This document shows, one piece after another, positions 1 to 8,695 of a DNA stretch of 44,975 nt. The notes below the pieces were generated by a model, which saw only the letters and a program-made list of their open reading frames with translations, did no database searches and was not told the DNA's origin. How positions within the stretch are numbered: position 1 is the stretch's first letter; the number at the start of each line of letters is the position of its first letter. Source of the stretch: Bacteroidales bacterium (GTDB lineage: Bacteria; Bacteroidota; Bacteroidia; Bacteroidales; UBA932); contig JAILQG010000096.1 of the NCBI GenBank assembly GCA_024699055.1, forward strand, positions 1 through 44,975. The letters are read 5' to 3'. Both the position numbers and the translations under genes were made by a program.

Positions 1-1481
1 ACCTGAGCGGCATCACCGAAAACGGCAAAGAGGTGCTTAACCTCTACCGCTTCGCCGCAGACGAGGTGGACGCCATCTATTGGGAGCAGTATTTCGGCGA
101 CAAGGAGGCCCTGCTTGACGGTATCACCGACCCTGTCCAGAAGACTTTTGCCGAAATCAACTACGGCCCGTGGGACCGCACTACCGGCAAGTCTTTCGTG
201 GAAGGCTATGCCGACGCATTTCCAGGAGCGGGCTTCTATCCGGCCGATATGACCGTGGACGAGTTCAATGCCTGGAACAATCCCGACAAGAACAGCCCAT
301 ACACCCTTGTCAGGCGCGCATCCGACGGTTCCCTGGAAGCCGTTTGGTATCACGACGCGTACAAGGCTCACATCGACAAGATCGGCAATTACTTGAAGGC
401 CGCTGCCGATATCACCATCAAGCCCAGCGTGGCCAGGTACCTGCTCAGCAAAGCCGAGGCACTGAAGACCGACAATTACTACGAAAGCTCTCTCGCATGG
501 CTGGATATGGACGACAGCAAGATGGACCTTGTAATCGGCCCGAATGAAGTTACCGACGACCAGCTCCTTGGCGTCAAACGTTCCTACGAGGCGTATGTCC
601 TGCTTAAGAACGAAGCCCATACCAGCGAGCTGATGCAGTATGTCTCCCGCATCGGCGAGTTCCAGGAAGATCTCCCCGGAGAAGCCGCCTACAAGGCCTT
701 CCAGCCCGGTGCAGGTTCCAACATCTTCTCCTGCGACGCCATCTACTATGCCGGCAAGGCCAACGCCGGAGTGAAAGTCATCGCGCTCAACCTTCCCTTC
801 GATGCCGACGTACAGCGTGACCGCGGCACCCGTACCATTCTGCTGGAGAACATCATCAAGGCCAAGTACAACTACATTGTAGGCCCCACCGGAGACGCGC
901 TGCTGGATCGGGATGCCGCAGAACATCTTTCCTCGGACGCTTTCCTGTGGAACATAGCTTTCCGCGAGGTCGCCCACGGCCTGGGAGTGAAAGAAACCGT
1001 GAACGGAAAGGGGAGTGTGGAAGAGGCTCTCGGCAAGCTGGCTCCCACCATTGAGGAAGTCAAGGCAAATGCGGCCGGCGTGCTCCTTGTGTGCAGGCTT
1101 CAGAACCATTACGACATCCACCATCTCTTCACCAAGGAAGACGCTCTTACAACCTTCTTCGCCTCCATTCTCCGCTCTGAGCGCTTCGGAGAAGGCTCAG
1201 CGCTTGGCCGTGCCAATATCATCATCTACAACTATCTGAGACAGGCAGGAGCCTTGTATCGCCTGGAATCCAACAAGTACGGGCTGGATCTGAAGAAGAT
1301 GGATACGGCCCTTTCCGACCTCACCGCCCTGATGCTCAAACTGCAGGCCAACGGAGACAAGGCCGGCGCCGAAGAGTTTGAAAGGAACTTCGCCACGCGT
1401 GGTGCCGATTATGACGCGGATCGCCTTCAGTTGGGTATCGAAAACATTCCCGCTGACATACGTTTTGAGTTCAAACGATAA
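1..1481 (+). CDS. Peptidase M49 (DPP III)-like protein, 5' end outside window, probably catalytically dead
   Basis: The frame is open from the first base of the window, so the gene starts upstream; the visible part is about 490 codons and ends at a TAA at 1479-1481. The sequence resembles the Bacteroidota branch of the dipeptidyl-peptidase III (M49) fold, which normally carries a zinc site HEVxHGLG followed some 30 residues later by EEAKAD. Here the first motif reads REVAHGLG (the Arg codon CGC is at 963-965) and the second reads EEVKAN (1053-1070). The first zinc-ligand His is therefore Arg, and the Asp of the second motif is Asn; the catalytic Glu, the second His and the Glu pair are kept. 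One transition (CAC to CGC) would explain the first change. The family assignment is from memory of the motifs; loss of zinc-dependent peptidase activity is inferred. No clear terminator follows. Confidence 0.75.
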   Translation, partial: LSGITENGKEVLNLYRFAADEVDAIYWEQYFGDKEALLDGITDPVQKTFAEINYGPWDRTTGKSFVEGYADAFPGAGFYPADMTVDEFNAWNNPDKNSPYTLVRRASDGSLEAVWYHDAYKAHIDKIGNYLKAAADITIKPSVARYLLSKAEALKTDNYYESSLAWLDMDDSKMDLVIGPNEVTDDQLLGVKRSYEAYVLLKNEAHTSELMQYVSRIGEFQEDLPGEAAYKAFQPGAGSNIFSCDAIYYAGKANAGVKVIALNLPFDADVQRDRGTRTILLENIIKAKYNYIVGPTGDALLDRDAAEHLSSDAFLWNIAFREVAHGLGVKETVNGKGSVEEALGKLAPTIEEVKANAAGVLLVCRLQNHYDIHHLFTKEDALTTFFASILRSERFGEGSALGRANIIIYNYLRQAGALYRLESNKYGLDLKKMDTALSDLTALMLKLQANGDKAGAEEFERNFATRGADYDADRLQLGIENIPADIRFEFKR

Positions 1482-1595
1482 ATATACGGAAGTCCATTAT
1501 TATTGTTAAATTTATACACGTGAGTAGTGTTATTCTCCCGTATTAATAATGGGACATAAGAAATTAGACGTTGTTCTCGGACTTCCAGCTGGAGG

Positions 1596-1832
1596 ATGCA
1601 GCTCATCTTACGTGCCGCGGCGGCTGGCCGCTGGGGTGCCATTGAAATCAAGCTGGGCGGTGACGATTTGATTGAAGAAGGTGCCACTTCCCTGAAAACG
1701 CTGAAGTCGAAGATTGAGGAGAAGAGTGACGAGAATTCACCTTCATTCCTGCTGGTACTCACTGCCGTTGGCGGCGCTTACAAGCGAGAGGACGGTGTCT
1801 ATGTGGCACCAATCAATCTGCTGAAGCCGTAA
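1596..1832 (+). pseudogene. C-terminal remnant of an AAA/DUF4143 ATPase
   Basis: A 78-codon open frame whose sequence from GRWGAIEIKLGG to the end matches the last part of DUF4143-type AAA ATPases (the nuclease-like domain segment with EIKLGG, LIEEGATSLKTL and REDGVYVAPI). The ATP-binding N-terminal 300 or so residues are missing, and nothing upstream in 1482-1595 restores them. A GGAGG lies directly before the ATG, but I treat this as chance. It is most likely debris of a deleted gene. The rest of 1482-1926 holds no other recognisable gene. Confidence 0.6.
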
Positions 1833-1926
1833 GGCACATGCTGTAAAGATGCAACTCTTTGTCCCTCAATAGCTTCCGGTGGGCCCGCTGTAGGAGTCAC
1901 AAGAAAAACACAACCGGCTGTCATCG

Positions 1927-2808
1927 TCAGTCCTTTACGGGGACGGAACGGCCGCGCCAATACGAGGGGATGGGAAGGCCGAGGACGGATGCCAGAGTTG
2001 CCGCGACATCGTACTGGAGCATATATCCTTCCAGTTCGGCGCCCTTCTTGATACCGGGGCCGACGATGATGAAGGGAGCTTCCAATTCAAGGACGGACGG
2101 GCCGCCGTGCTTATTCTTCCTGCCGCCGTGGTCCGAAACGAGTACAAAGTAGGTATCATCGTACATGCCTGCCTCCTTGAAGGCGTCCAGAATGCGGCCG
2201 ACGTTCCGGTCCATCACGGCCACCTGCTCATTGTATTCGGGCGAGCCCCAACCGAAGGCGTGGCCTGCGTGGTCGACGGCATCATAATGCACATAGAAGA
2301 GGTCCGGGCGGTCCTGAAGGAGCAGGTCGATGACCTCCGTCGTCGTCGAATCTGTAGCGTCCTCCGCCAGGGTCTTGCGCTGGAGGTCGAACGCAAGGGT
2401 ATCCAGAGCGAACTTCACGCCATCCCACTCATAGAGAGCTTCGACCTTCGCCTCCGGATACCGCTCCCGGTAGAGAGTGAACACCGTCACCGGGATGCCG
2501 CTGTCGGGAATGTCCGCAACCGGGAATTCCGGGGCCTTCGAGTTCCATTTGGTGAAGCCGTGCAGTTGCGTTGGCAGGCCGTTGAAGATGGAAGCCCAGT
2601 TGATGGCGCTGGACGACGGCATCACAGAACGTTTGTGGAAGGTATACGTCCCCTCAGCCATCAAACCGCGGATGTTGGGCATCGGAAGGGAATCCAGATA
2701 GGCGCTTCCCCATCCGTCGATGCCAAGGATTACCATTCGGGGCGGTGTCTTGCCGCAGCCGGTCAACAGGGCCAGAAAGGCCATCACTATCAATAAATAC
2801 TTTTTCAT
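1927..2808 (-). CDS. Alkaline-phosphatase-superfamily phosphodiesterase, lipoprotein
   Basis: A 293-residue protein starting at the ATG at 2808; a longer upstream frame exists, but this start gives a clean lipoprotein signal (MKKYLL..., hydrophobic core, LTGC with Cys18). It therefore probably sits as a lipid-anchored enzyme in the periplasm or on the outer membrane. Type I phosphodiesterase/nucleotide pyrophosphatase motifs are in order: GIDGWG with metal-binding Asp31, a nucleophile region MPSSSAINW where Ser replaces the usual Thr, HYDAVDHAGHAFG, VSDHGG and a final HGG. These supply the expected two-metal site. It is divergent from a GlpT-like transporter, so release and then uptake of an organophosphate is a reasonable but unproven pairing. 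The natural substrate is unknown. Confidence 0.85.
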   Translation of the reverse strand: MKKYLLIVMAFLALLTGCGKTPPRMVILGIDGWGSAYLDSLPMPNIRGLMAEGTYTFHKRSVMPSSSAINWASIFNGLPTQLHGFTKWNSKAPEFPVADIPDSGIPVTVFTLYRERYPEAKVEALYEWDGVKFALDTLAFDLQRKTLAEDATDSTTTEVIDLLLQDRPDLFYVHYDAVDHAGHAFGWGSPEYNEQVAVMDRNVGRILDAFKEAGMYDDTYFVLVSDHGGRKNKHGGPSVLELEAPFIIVGPGIKKGAELEGYMLQYDVAATLASVLGLPIPSYWRGRSVPVKD

Positions 2809-2813
2809 AATGA

Positions 2814-2821
2814 CAAAAATA
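2814..2821 (-). promoter_or_regulatory. -7 box for the phosphodiesterase gene
   Basis: TATTTTTG on the minus strand fits the Bacteroidota -7 consensus TAnnTTTG. A TTG lies 20 bp upstream as a possible -33 element. The box ends only 5 nt before the ATG, which implies an almost leaderless message. Confidence 0.5.
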
Positions 2822-2904
2822 GTATTAATCCGGCAATAATACAATGCCCCGGCCTGCGCTCTTTTATCCATTGACGGGGTGCTGATGCTACGCATATTTT
2901 TACT

Positions 2905-2912
2905 TATATTTG
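2905..2912 (+). promoter_or_regulatory. -7 box for the GlpT-like gene
   Basis: TATATTTG matches TAnnTTTG and lies 29 nt before the chosen ATG at 2942. I see no convincing -33 element at the right distance. Confidence 0.45.
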
Positions 2913-2941
2913 TAAGTCTTAATCAAAACTTAGAGCATAAG

Positions 2942-4333
2942 ATGGCACGTTTTCTCGATCCGCCCAAGCCGAAGGCACCGATTCCGGCTGAAAAAGTAGA
3001 CAAAGAATACAAGGCGATGCGCCTCAAGGTTTTCCTCGGGGCATTCCTTGGTTATGCGGCATACTATCTCGTTAGGAAGAACCTCTCGCTTGCGGCTCCC
3101 GACATGATAAATGACGGGATACTGGACGCAGGAAAGGTTGGACTCGCAATGTCTGCGGTATCCATCGCCTATGCCTTCAGCAAGTTTGTGATGGGAAGCG
3201 TATCCGACCGTTCGGACGCGAGGAAGTTCCTCGTGGTGGGCCTCATCCTGTCGGCCCTCGTGATGATGTCGGTGGGCCTGTTTCCCTTCGGAACGAACAC
3301 GGCCCTCAACACCGTCGTCATCTTCATCCTGATGCTGATAGTGGGATGGCTTAGCGGATTCGGCTGGCCGCCGTGCGGGCGCATAATGGCCCACTGGTTC
3401 AGCCAGAATGAACGTAGTTTCAAGATGAGCATATGGAACGTCTCCCATACCATCGGGTCCTTCTCGCTGGGATTCCTTGCCATCGCAGGCGTGGCCCTTG
3501 CGGCCGATCTGGGAATCTCCCAGACCTGGAAGGGTAACTTCGTGTTCCCGGCCATTATCGCACTGGCCATAGCCCTGTTCTGCTGGTGGGCGATACGCGA
3601 TACGCCCGAGTCCTGCGGCCTTCCCGCAGTGGGTGACTGGCGCAACGACCCCAGCGGCGTGAAGTCCAAGGGCGCGGCGGGGGACAAGCTCCCGTTCAAG
3701 GTTCTCTTCGTGGATTACGTACTCAAGAACAAACTCCTCTGGGTGGTGGCCATCTCCAACGTGGCCGTGTACATGGTGCGTTACGGTATCGGTGACTGGG
3801 CTCCCACCTATCTGCAGGCCAAGGGCATCATGACGGCCGCCGAGAGCAAGATAGCTTTCTCCGTCCACAATATCGTGGGCGCCGTCGGCACCATAGCCTG
3901 CGGCTGGGCCACCTCTAAGTTCTTCAAAGGCCGCTGCGCCCCCATGAACGTAATATGCATGCTGCTCTGCGGCATAGGCGTTCTGCTTTACTGGATGGTA
4001 GGCGCGGGTATCCTTGAAGTCGGCCCGTCCGCCCAGAAGGTGCTGGTCTACGTGGCCCTCTGCCTCATAGGCTTCTTCATCTACGGTCCGGTGGCCCTTA
4101 CAGGCGTGCAGGCCCTGAACCTGGTACCCAAGAACGCTGCCGGAACAGCTGCAGGATTCGTCGGCCTGTTCGGTTACCTTATCGGTGATGCAGTCTGCTC
4201 CAAGATAGTCGTGGGCGGAATTGCCAACGGTTCGTCGTGGGATGCCGCAATGCTCTCCGTCGCCGTGGGCGCCATCATCGGCGTAGTCCTCTGCGCCCTG
4301 CTGATACCCAGCGAAAAGAGAATGGCCGACTAG
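2942..4333 (+). CDS. glpT: Organophosphate:phosphate antiporter, GlpT family (MFS)
   Basis: A 463-residue membrane protein with about twelve hydrophobic segments. I chose the ATG at 2942 (MARFLDPP) rather than the upstream ATG at 2879 because a -7 box at 2905 lies between them. Family signatures are YYLVRKNLSLAAPDM in the first helix, GSVSDRSDARKFL in the first cytoplasmic loop, and GFGWPPCGRIMAHWFS after helix 4, all typical of GlpT/UhpT antiporters, which import glycerol-3-phosphate or a related organophosphate in exchange for inorganic phosphate. Glycerophosphate is the best guess. The divergent phosphodiesterase at 1927-2808 and the Na/Pi genes next door make this a phosphate-themed neighbourhood. 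Confidence 0.85.
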   Translation: MARFLDPPKPKAPIPAEKVDKEYKAMRLKVFLGAFLGYAAYYLVRKNLSLAAPDMINDGILDAGKVGLAMSAVSIAYAFSKFVMGSVSDRSDARKFLVVGLILSALVMMSVGLFPFGTNTALNTVVIFILMLIVGWLSGFGWPPCGRIMAHWFSQNERSFKMSIWNVSHTIGSFSLGFLAIAGVALAADLGISQTWKGNFVFPAIIALAIALFCWWAIRDTPESCGLPAVGDWRNDPSGVKSKGAAGDKLPFKVLFVDYVLKNKLLWVVAISNVAVYMVRYGIGDWAPTYLQAKGIMTAAESKIAFSVHNIVGAVGTIACGWATSKFFKGRCAPMNVICMLLCGIGVLLYWMVGAGILEVGPSAQKVLVYVALCLIGFFIYGPVALTGVQALNLVPKNAAGTAAGFVGLFGYLIGDAVCSKIVVGGIANGSSWDAAMLSVAVGAIIGVVLCALLIPSEKRMAD

Positions 4334-4351
4334 CCGAAAGACACCCGGCAG

Positions 4352-4510
4352 TTGCTTTTAAAGATACTCACCCTTCTGGGCTCCCTGGCGATGTTCCTTT
4401 ACGGAATGTCGCTGTTGAGCGGAGGCCTTCAGAAAATGGCCGGGAACCGCATGCGCAACGAGCACCTGTCGAACATAGAAAAGGCCTCCTATCCGTACGA
4501 GACCGTTTAA
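4352..4510 (+). pseudogene. Internally deleted Na/Pi cotransporter relic
   Basis: A 52-codon frame opening at a TTG 18 bp after glpT and closing with TAA at 4508-4510. Its first 30 residues (LLKILTLLGSLAMFLYGM ... GGLQKMAG) align with the N-terminus of Na/Pi cotransporters, including the intact one next door (MLIILKLLGSIALLIYGM ... ALQKMAG). Its last 18 or so residues (RNEHLSNIEKASYPYE) resemble the C-terminal PhoU-like domain (neighbour: KQKNIANLDRQEYSYE). About 500 residues between the two parts are missing, with the frame kept. It reads as an internal deletion of a second, paralogous gene. Its tail overlaps the convergent stop codon of the intact copy. Confidence 0.65.
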
Positions 4511-6177
4511 TCGATATCGAAACGCGCTTCGACTACGTTTATAATGTAGTCGCCGGTTTTTTCACATTCGCCGACAAGGTCGTTCAGGACGGTACCCAGT
4601 TCATAGCTGTACTCCTGCCTGTCCAGGTTGGCGATGTTCTTCTGTTTGAGATTGTTTCGCAGGCTGTTGATACGATTCTCTATCTCCCTGGAGGTGGAGA
4701 AATCGTAGTCTTCCCTGCGTCCGGAGAGCGTTCGGTTCATTTGGCTGAGAGCTTCGTTTAAAAGCTCATACATCTCCAGTATGCCTTCGTTCAACTTGTC
4801 GTCGAACCATACCTTGTGGTCAAGTTTGCGGCGCATTATGCGGGCGAGGTTGAAGCAGCCGTCGCCCACTGATTCGAGTTCGCTGATTTCGCGCATCATT
4901 GAGCGGATCTTGAGTTTTGTTTCATCCGACAGATGTGCGGAGCCCACGTCACCGAGATACTTGCCGATTTCGTTCTCCATGCGATCGCTGATGTCCTCTC
5001 CCTTCCTGATACGCTCGAACAGCCTGGAGAACTCCTGCTCGTCCTGGGTCGCATACAGCTCGCGTACGAGCCCGAAAAGTTTCTGCATCTTCTCTCCGAA
5101 CACGGCAATCTCCTTTTGCGCCTGCAGAACTGAGATTTCCGGAGTCTTCATTATACCGCCGCGAATATACTGGAGGCGGAATTCGTCTTCCACTTCGGCC
5201 TGTTTTGGCTTGATGAGAAGGCATACCAGCTTCTCAATCTGGGGGATAAACCAAATCAGAACGGCAGTATTGATAACATTGAAGAAGGTATGGAAGGTGG
5301 CGAGGGCGAAGGAGAGTTTGGTGGCGTCCTGTCCGGAGGCGTTGGGATCGAGGTCGACCACGCCGCATACCATGCGGACGAAGGGGAAGAAGAAGATCAG
5401 CACCCAGATGACGCCGAATACGTTGAAGAGCAGGTGGGCCATGGCGGTCCTGCGGGCCTGGGTGTTGGCACTCATGGCGGCCAGGTTGGCGGTTACGGTA
5501 GTGCCTATGTTTTCGCCCATAACCAGCGCTATACCCTGATATATGGAGATGGCTCCTGTGGCGCAGAGCACCATCGTGATGGCCATGAGGGCGGCGGAAC
5601 TCTGAACGAGAGCCGTGAGGATGGTTCCAATGAGAAGGAACAGCAGTATGGTTCCGTAGTTTGTCTTGAAGCTGGCGAAGAAACTCACCACAGCCGGCTT
5701 GCTCGCGAGGTCCATCTCAACTCCTGTGGCCTTCAGCATGCCGAGGGCGAAGAGCAGGAAACTCAGTCCGAACAGGAAATCCCCGAAGTACCTGTGCTTG
5801 CCTGTCTGGATAAGGATGATTGCTATCAGGAAGGCTGGCCATACGAGGTTTGCAACATTGAAAGAGAATCCGGCGGACATTATCCATGCGCTCATCGTGG
5901 TGCCGATATTGGCTCCCATGATGACAGAGATGGCCTGGCTCAGGGTAAGCAGGGCGGCGTTTACGAAGGATACCGTCATTACTGTGGTTGCGGCTGACGA
6001 CTGCACAGCTACTGTAACCAGGGCTCCGGTGGCTACGCCGGAGAAACGGTTTGTCGTCATGGCCCCGAGGAGGTGACGGAGCTGAGGACCCGCCATTTTC
6101 TGCAGGGCCTCGCTCATGACCTTCATGCCGTATATCAGGAGGGCGATGGAGCCCAGGAGTTTCAGGATGATGAGCAT
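4507..6177 (-). CDS. Na+/phosphate cotransporter with C-terminal PhoU-like domain
   Basis: A 556-residue protein. The N-terminal 330 or so residues form two inverted NptA/PNaS repeats with the characteristic QSSAATT (first repeat) and VQSSAAL (second repeat) motifs that form the transport site, and ALVMGENIGTT type turns. Residues from about 345 onward are soluble, helical and PhoU-like. The family imports inorganic phosphate with sodium at the inner membrane; the PhoU-like tail is thought to tune activity. It is the last gene of a minus-strand operon, 9 bp after trkA. It converges with the relic at 4352-4510. Confidence 0.88.
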   Translation of the reverse strand: MLIILKLLGSIALLIYGMKVMSEALQKMAGPQLRHLLGAMTTNRFSGVATGALVTVAVQSSAATTVMTVSFVNAALLTLSQAISVIMGANIGTTMSAWIMSAGFSFNVANLVWPAFLIAIILIQTGKHRYFGDFLFGLSFLLFALGMLKATGVEMDLASKPAVVSFFASFKTNYGTILLFLLIGTILTALVQSSAALMAITMVLCATGAISIYQGIALVMGENIGTTVTANLAAMSANTQARRTAMAHLLFNVFGVIWVLIFFFPFVRMVCGVVDLDPNASGQDATKLSFALATFHTFFNVINTAVLIWFIPQIEKLVCLLIKPKQAEVEDEFRLQYIRGGIMKTPEISVLQAQKEIAVFGEKMQKLFGLVRELYATQDEQEFSRLFERIRKGEDISDRMENEIGKYLGDVGSAHLSDETKLKIRSMMREISELESVGDGCFNLARIMRRKLDHKVWFDDKLNEGILEMYELLNEALSQMNRTLSGRREDYDFSTSREIENRINSLRNNLKQKNIANLDRQEYSYELGTVLNDLVGECEKTGDYIINVVEARFDID

Positions 6178-6186
6178 GGGATTGTC

Positions 6187-7548
6187 TTATTTGAAGAAAC
6201 GGTCTATTTCCTTGAGTGTGTCGGGGAGAGCGAAGATAGCCACGCGGTCGTAGGCTTCCACCTGAGTTTCGCCTACGGCGATGAAGGCTTCGCTGCCGCG
6301 GATAATGCCGCCTATTATGGCTCCGGCCGGGAATCCGAGGTCCTTGAGCGGCTTTTTGGTTATGGCGCTGCCCGGGGCCGCGGTGTATTCGATAACCTCA
6401 GCTGAAGTGCCCGACATGTATTTCACGAACCTAGCGCGGCCGCTCAGGGTGAACTTGAAGATGCGCCCGGCGGTGATGAGTTTCTTGTTGATGACGCTGT
6501 CCACGCCGAGTTCTTCCGCAAGCCGCGTGTATTCGAAATTCTCCACCTCCGCTATGGTGCGGGGCACACCGAGTTTCTTGGCGACCACGCAGGAGAGGAT
6601 GTTGGTCTCGTCCTCGCCGGTGAGTGCCACGAAGGCGTCGTAGTCGCCTATGCCCTCCTCGTACAAGAAGGAGGAATCGCGCCCGTCGCCGGTGACCACC
6701 ACTATCTCGTCGGGAAGCTTCTCGGCAAGCGGAACGCTCCTGGACGGGTCTATCTCTATGATTTTGACGTAGATGCCCGCCTTTGCGAGGCTGCATGCCA
6801 CCATCGCGGCTATCTGGCTGCCGCCTATGATCATCACCTTGCCTATCGAAAGGTTCTTCTTGCCGAAATGCTTCACCAGCAGGTCAAGCCCCTCGCGCTT
6901 TGCTATCGTGAATACGAGGTCGCCGTAACGGAACACGGTGTCGAGCTTCGGGATGATGGTGTTGCCTCCGCGCGACATGGCTATGATGCGGAACTTTTCG
7001 GAGTCTTCCTTGGGCAGGCTCTGCATGAACTCGATGAGTTTGAGGTCCAGCATGGGGGAGTTCTCGTCGAGCTTGAAAAGCCCTATCTGCAGCCTTCCGT
7101 GAGCGAAATCCATGGTCTCGGAGAAGGTGGCGTGGCGCAGCTGGTCCACTATCTCGTCGGCGGCTATCCTCTCGGGATAGAACATCAGCTCGATACCCAT
7201 CTCCTTGAACAGCAGCTTGTTCTCCGGCGTGAGGAACTCCTCGTCGTTGATACGGGCGATTACCTTGTCTGCGCCAAGATGCTTGGCTAGCAGGGCGCCC
7301 ACTATGTTCATCTGCTGCATGGCCGAAGGATAAACCGCTATGAAGAGGTCCGCCTTTCCGGCCTCTGCGCCGCGCAGGACGCTGATTGCCGTGGGATTGC
7401 CGTTGATCGTGAGGATGTCCGCGCTGGACGCGAGGTTCTGCAGGCGTTCGGGGTTGTCGTCGATGACGGTCACCTCGTTGCCTTCGCCCCTGAGCATTTT
7501 CGCCAGGTGCGAGCCTACCTCTCCTGCTCCTTGAATGACTACTTTCAT
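6187..7548 (-). CDS. trkA: Trk potassium uptake regulatory subunit TrkA
   Basis: A 453-residue peripheral membrane protein with two RCK units: Rossmann NAD-binding halves start GAGEVGSHLAKML (residues 7-19) and IIGGSQIAAMV (about 237), each followed by a TrkA-C ligand domain. This is the usual double-length bacterial TrkA. It gates the TrkH channel in response to nucleotides. The start ATG overlaps the stop of the upstream glycosyltransferase (ATGA at 7545-7548), so the genes are translationally coupled. The usual partner trkH is not in the window; a Na/Pi cotransporter follows instead. Confidence 0.92.
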   Translation of the reverse strand: MKVVIQGAGEVGSHLAKMLRGEGNEVTVIDDNPERLQNLASSADILTINGNPTAISVLRGAEAGKADLFIAVYPSAMQQMNIVGALLAKHLGADKVIARINDEEFLTPENKLLFKEMGIELMFYPERIAADEIVDQLRHATFSETMDFAHGRLQIGLFKLDENSPMLDLKLIEFMQSLPKEDSEKFRIIAMSRGGNTIIPKLDTVFRYGDLVFTIAKREGLDLLVKHFGKKNLSIGKVMIIGGSQIAAMVACSLAKAGIYVKIIEIDPSRSVPLAEKLPDEIVVVTGDGRDSSFLYEEGIGDYDAFVALTGEDETNILSCVVAKKLGVPRTIAEVENFEYTRLAEELGVDSVINKKLITAGRIFKFTLSGRARFVKYMSGTSAEVIEYTAAPGSAITKKPLKDLGFPAGAIIGGIIRGSEAFIAVGETQVEAYDRVAIFALPDTLKEIDRFFK

Positions 7549-8654
7549 ATTGTGAAGATTTTTTTGTCGAGATATTTGAAGATGCTCCTGCCCCTCAGTA
7601 ACGCATTGGGAATGATGCAGATGCGTCCGAGACCGTCGGGGGCAGCTTTGGGGGCGGCAGTGCCGCTGTTTGGGCGTGCCGCTTCGCTGCGGAGGCGCCG
7701 GTATCCTTCGTGCGCCTTTCTCACCGCCGCGGCGTATTCGAAGCGTCCGGTGCAGAAATAAACCAGGCGCGTCAGGTTGTCAATGCCCCTTCGGAGGCAG
7801 ATGTGAACGCGGGCCCTGCGCTCCGCGCGCTTCGGAGAGAGCCCCTTTGCCGCGTACGTGGCATCAAGGTTATTCTCCAGAAGAAGGAGGTTGTTGCGGT
7901 AGTTCAGCTCCAGCTTCCAGGGCGACTTGGGCTGCAGCGTTCCGCCTCCAAGGTGCCATACGAGGCTCTGCGGAACCACTGTGACCTTCCAGCCGGAGAG
8001 CTGCGCCCGCCAGCAGAGGTCTATTTCTTCCATGTGTGCGAAGAATCGGTCGTCGAGGCCTCCCATCTGCTCCCAAACGCTGCGGCGTACCATGAGGCAG
8101 GCGCCGGTGCACCAAAGCACGTCGGCGGGTGAGTCGTACTGCCCCTCATCCCTGCAGACCCGGTTGAGGACGCGCCCCCTGCAGAAGGGGAAGCCCCAGG
8201 AATCCAGCCATCCGCCTGCGGCTCCGGCGTATTCGAAAAGGTCGGTCCTGCGGTAGCCGGCTGGGGAGCCGGGTTCAGCTGCGGAACCGTCCTTCACCAG
8301 TCCGTGAAGCTTAGGTCCGCAGACGCCGCACCCGGGATGGGTTTCCATCCACTCGACAAGCGGCTCCAACCAGCCTTCAGAAACCAGTACGTCGGAATTG
8401 ATAAGCACGTAATAATCGGCCTCCAGGCCTTTGAGCGCCCGGTTGTATCCTCCGGTGAATCCGTAGTTGGCATCCAGTGCAATGGTGCGCACCGTGGGGA
8501 ATTCTTCCGCCAGCATTTCGAGGCTGCCGTCGGTTGAGGCGTTGTCGGCCACGAACAGGCCGTCGTCCTTCCCGAGACTGGCGACAAGCGCCGGCAGGAA
8601 TGCCCTCAGGTATTCCCTGGTGTTCCAGTTGAGTATTACCACAGCCGTGCGCAT
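7545..8654 (-). CDS. GT2-family glycosyltransferase (rhamnosyltransferase-like)
   Basis: A 369-residue protein. The frame can be read from a TTG at 8663, but the ATG at 8654 gives the standard family N-terminus MRTAVVILNWN. The GT-A fold is clear: ILNWNT, the nucleotide-binding DNASTDGS, GYNRAL, and the metal-binding acidic stretch INSDVLV, then a region with HMEEIDLCWRA typical of WcaE/RfbF-like rhamnosyl- or galactosyltransferases. It probably adds a sugar to a cell-surface glycan from the cytoplasmic side; donor and acceptor are unknown. It heads the operon with trkA and the Na/Pi cotransporter. A near-consensus -7 box (GATATTTG) lies about 6 nt upstream. Confidence 0.85.
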   Translation of the reverse strand: MRTAVVILNWNTREYLRAFLPALVASLGKDDGLFVADNASTDGSLEMLAEEFPTVRTIALDANYGFTGGYNRALKGLEADYYVLINSDVLVSEGWLEPLVEWMETHPGCGVCGPKLHGLVKDGSAAEPGSPAGYRRTDLFEYAGAAGGWLDSWGFPFCRGRVLNRVCRDEGQYDSPADVLWCTGACLMVRRSVWEQMGGLDDRFFAHMEEIDLCWRAQLSGWKVTVVPQSLVWHLGGGTLQPKSPWKLELNYRNNLLLLENNLDATYAAKGLSPKRAERRARVHICLRRGIDNLTRLVYFCTGRFEYAAAVRKAHEGYRRLRSEAARPNSGTAAPKAAPDGLGRICIIPNALLRGRSIFKYLDKKIFTI

Positions 8655-8680
8655 ATCATACAAATATCGTAAACTTTTTC

Positions 8681-8688
8681 TAATTTTG
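8681..8688 (+). promoter_or_regulatory. -7 box for the isomerase-like gene
   Basis: TAATTTTG fits TAnnTTTG and ends 7 nt before the ATG at 8696. The 41-bp gap to the divergent glycosyltransferase must hold both promoters. Confidence 0.45.
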
Positions 8689-8695
8689 TGTAAAT

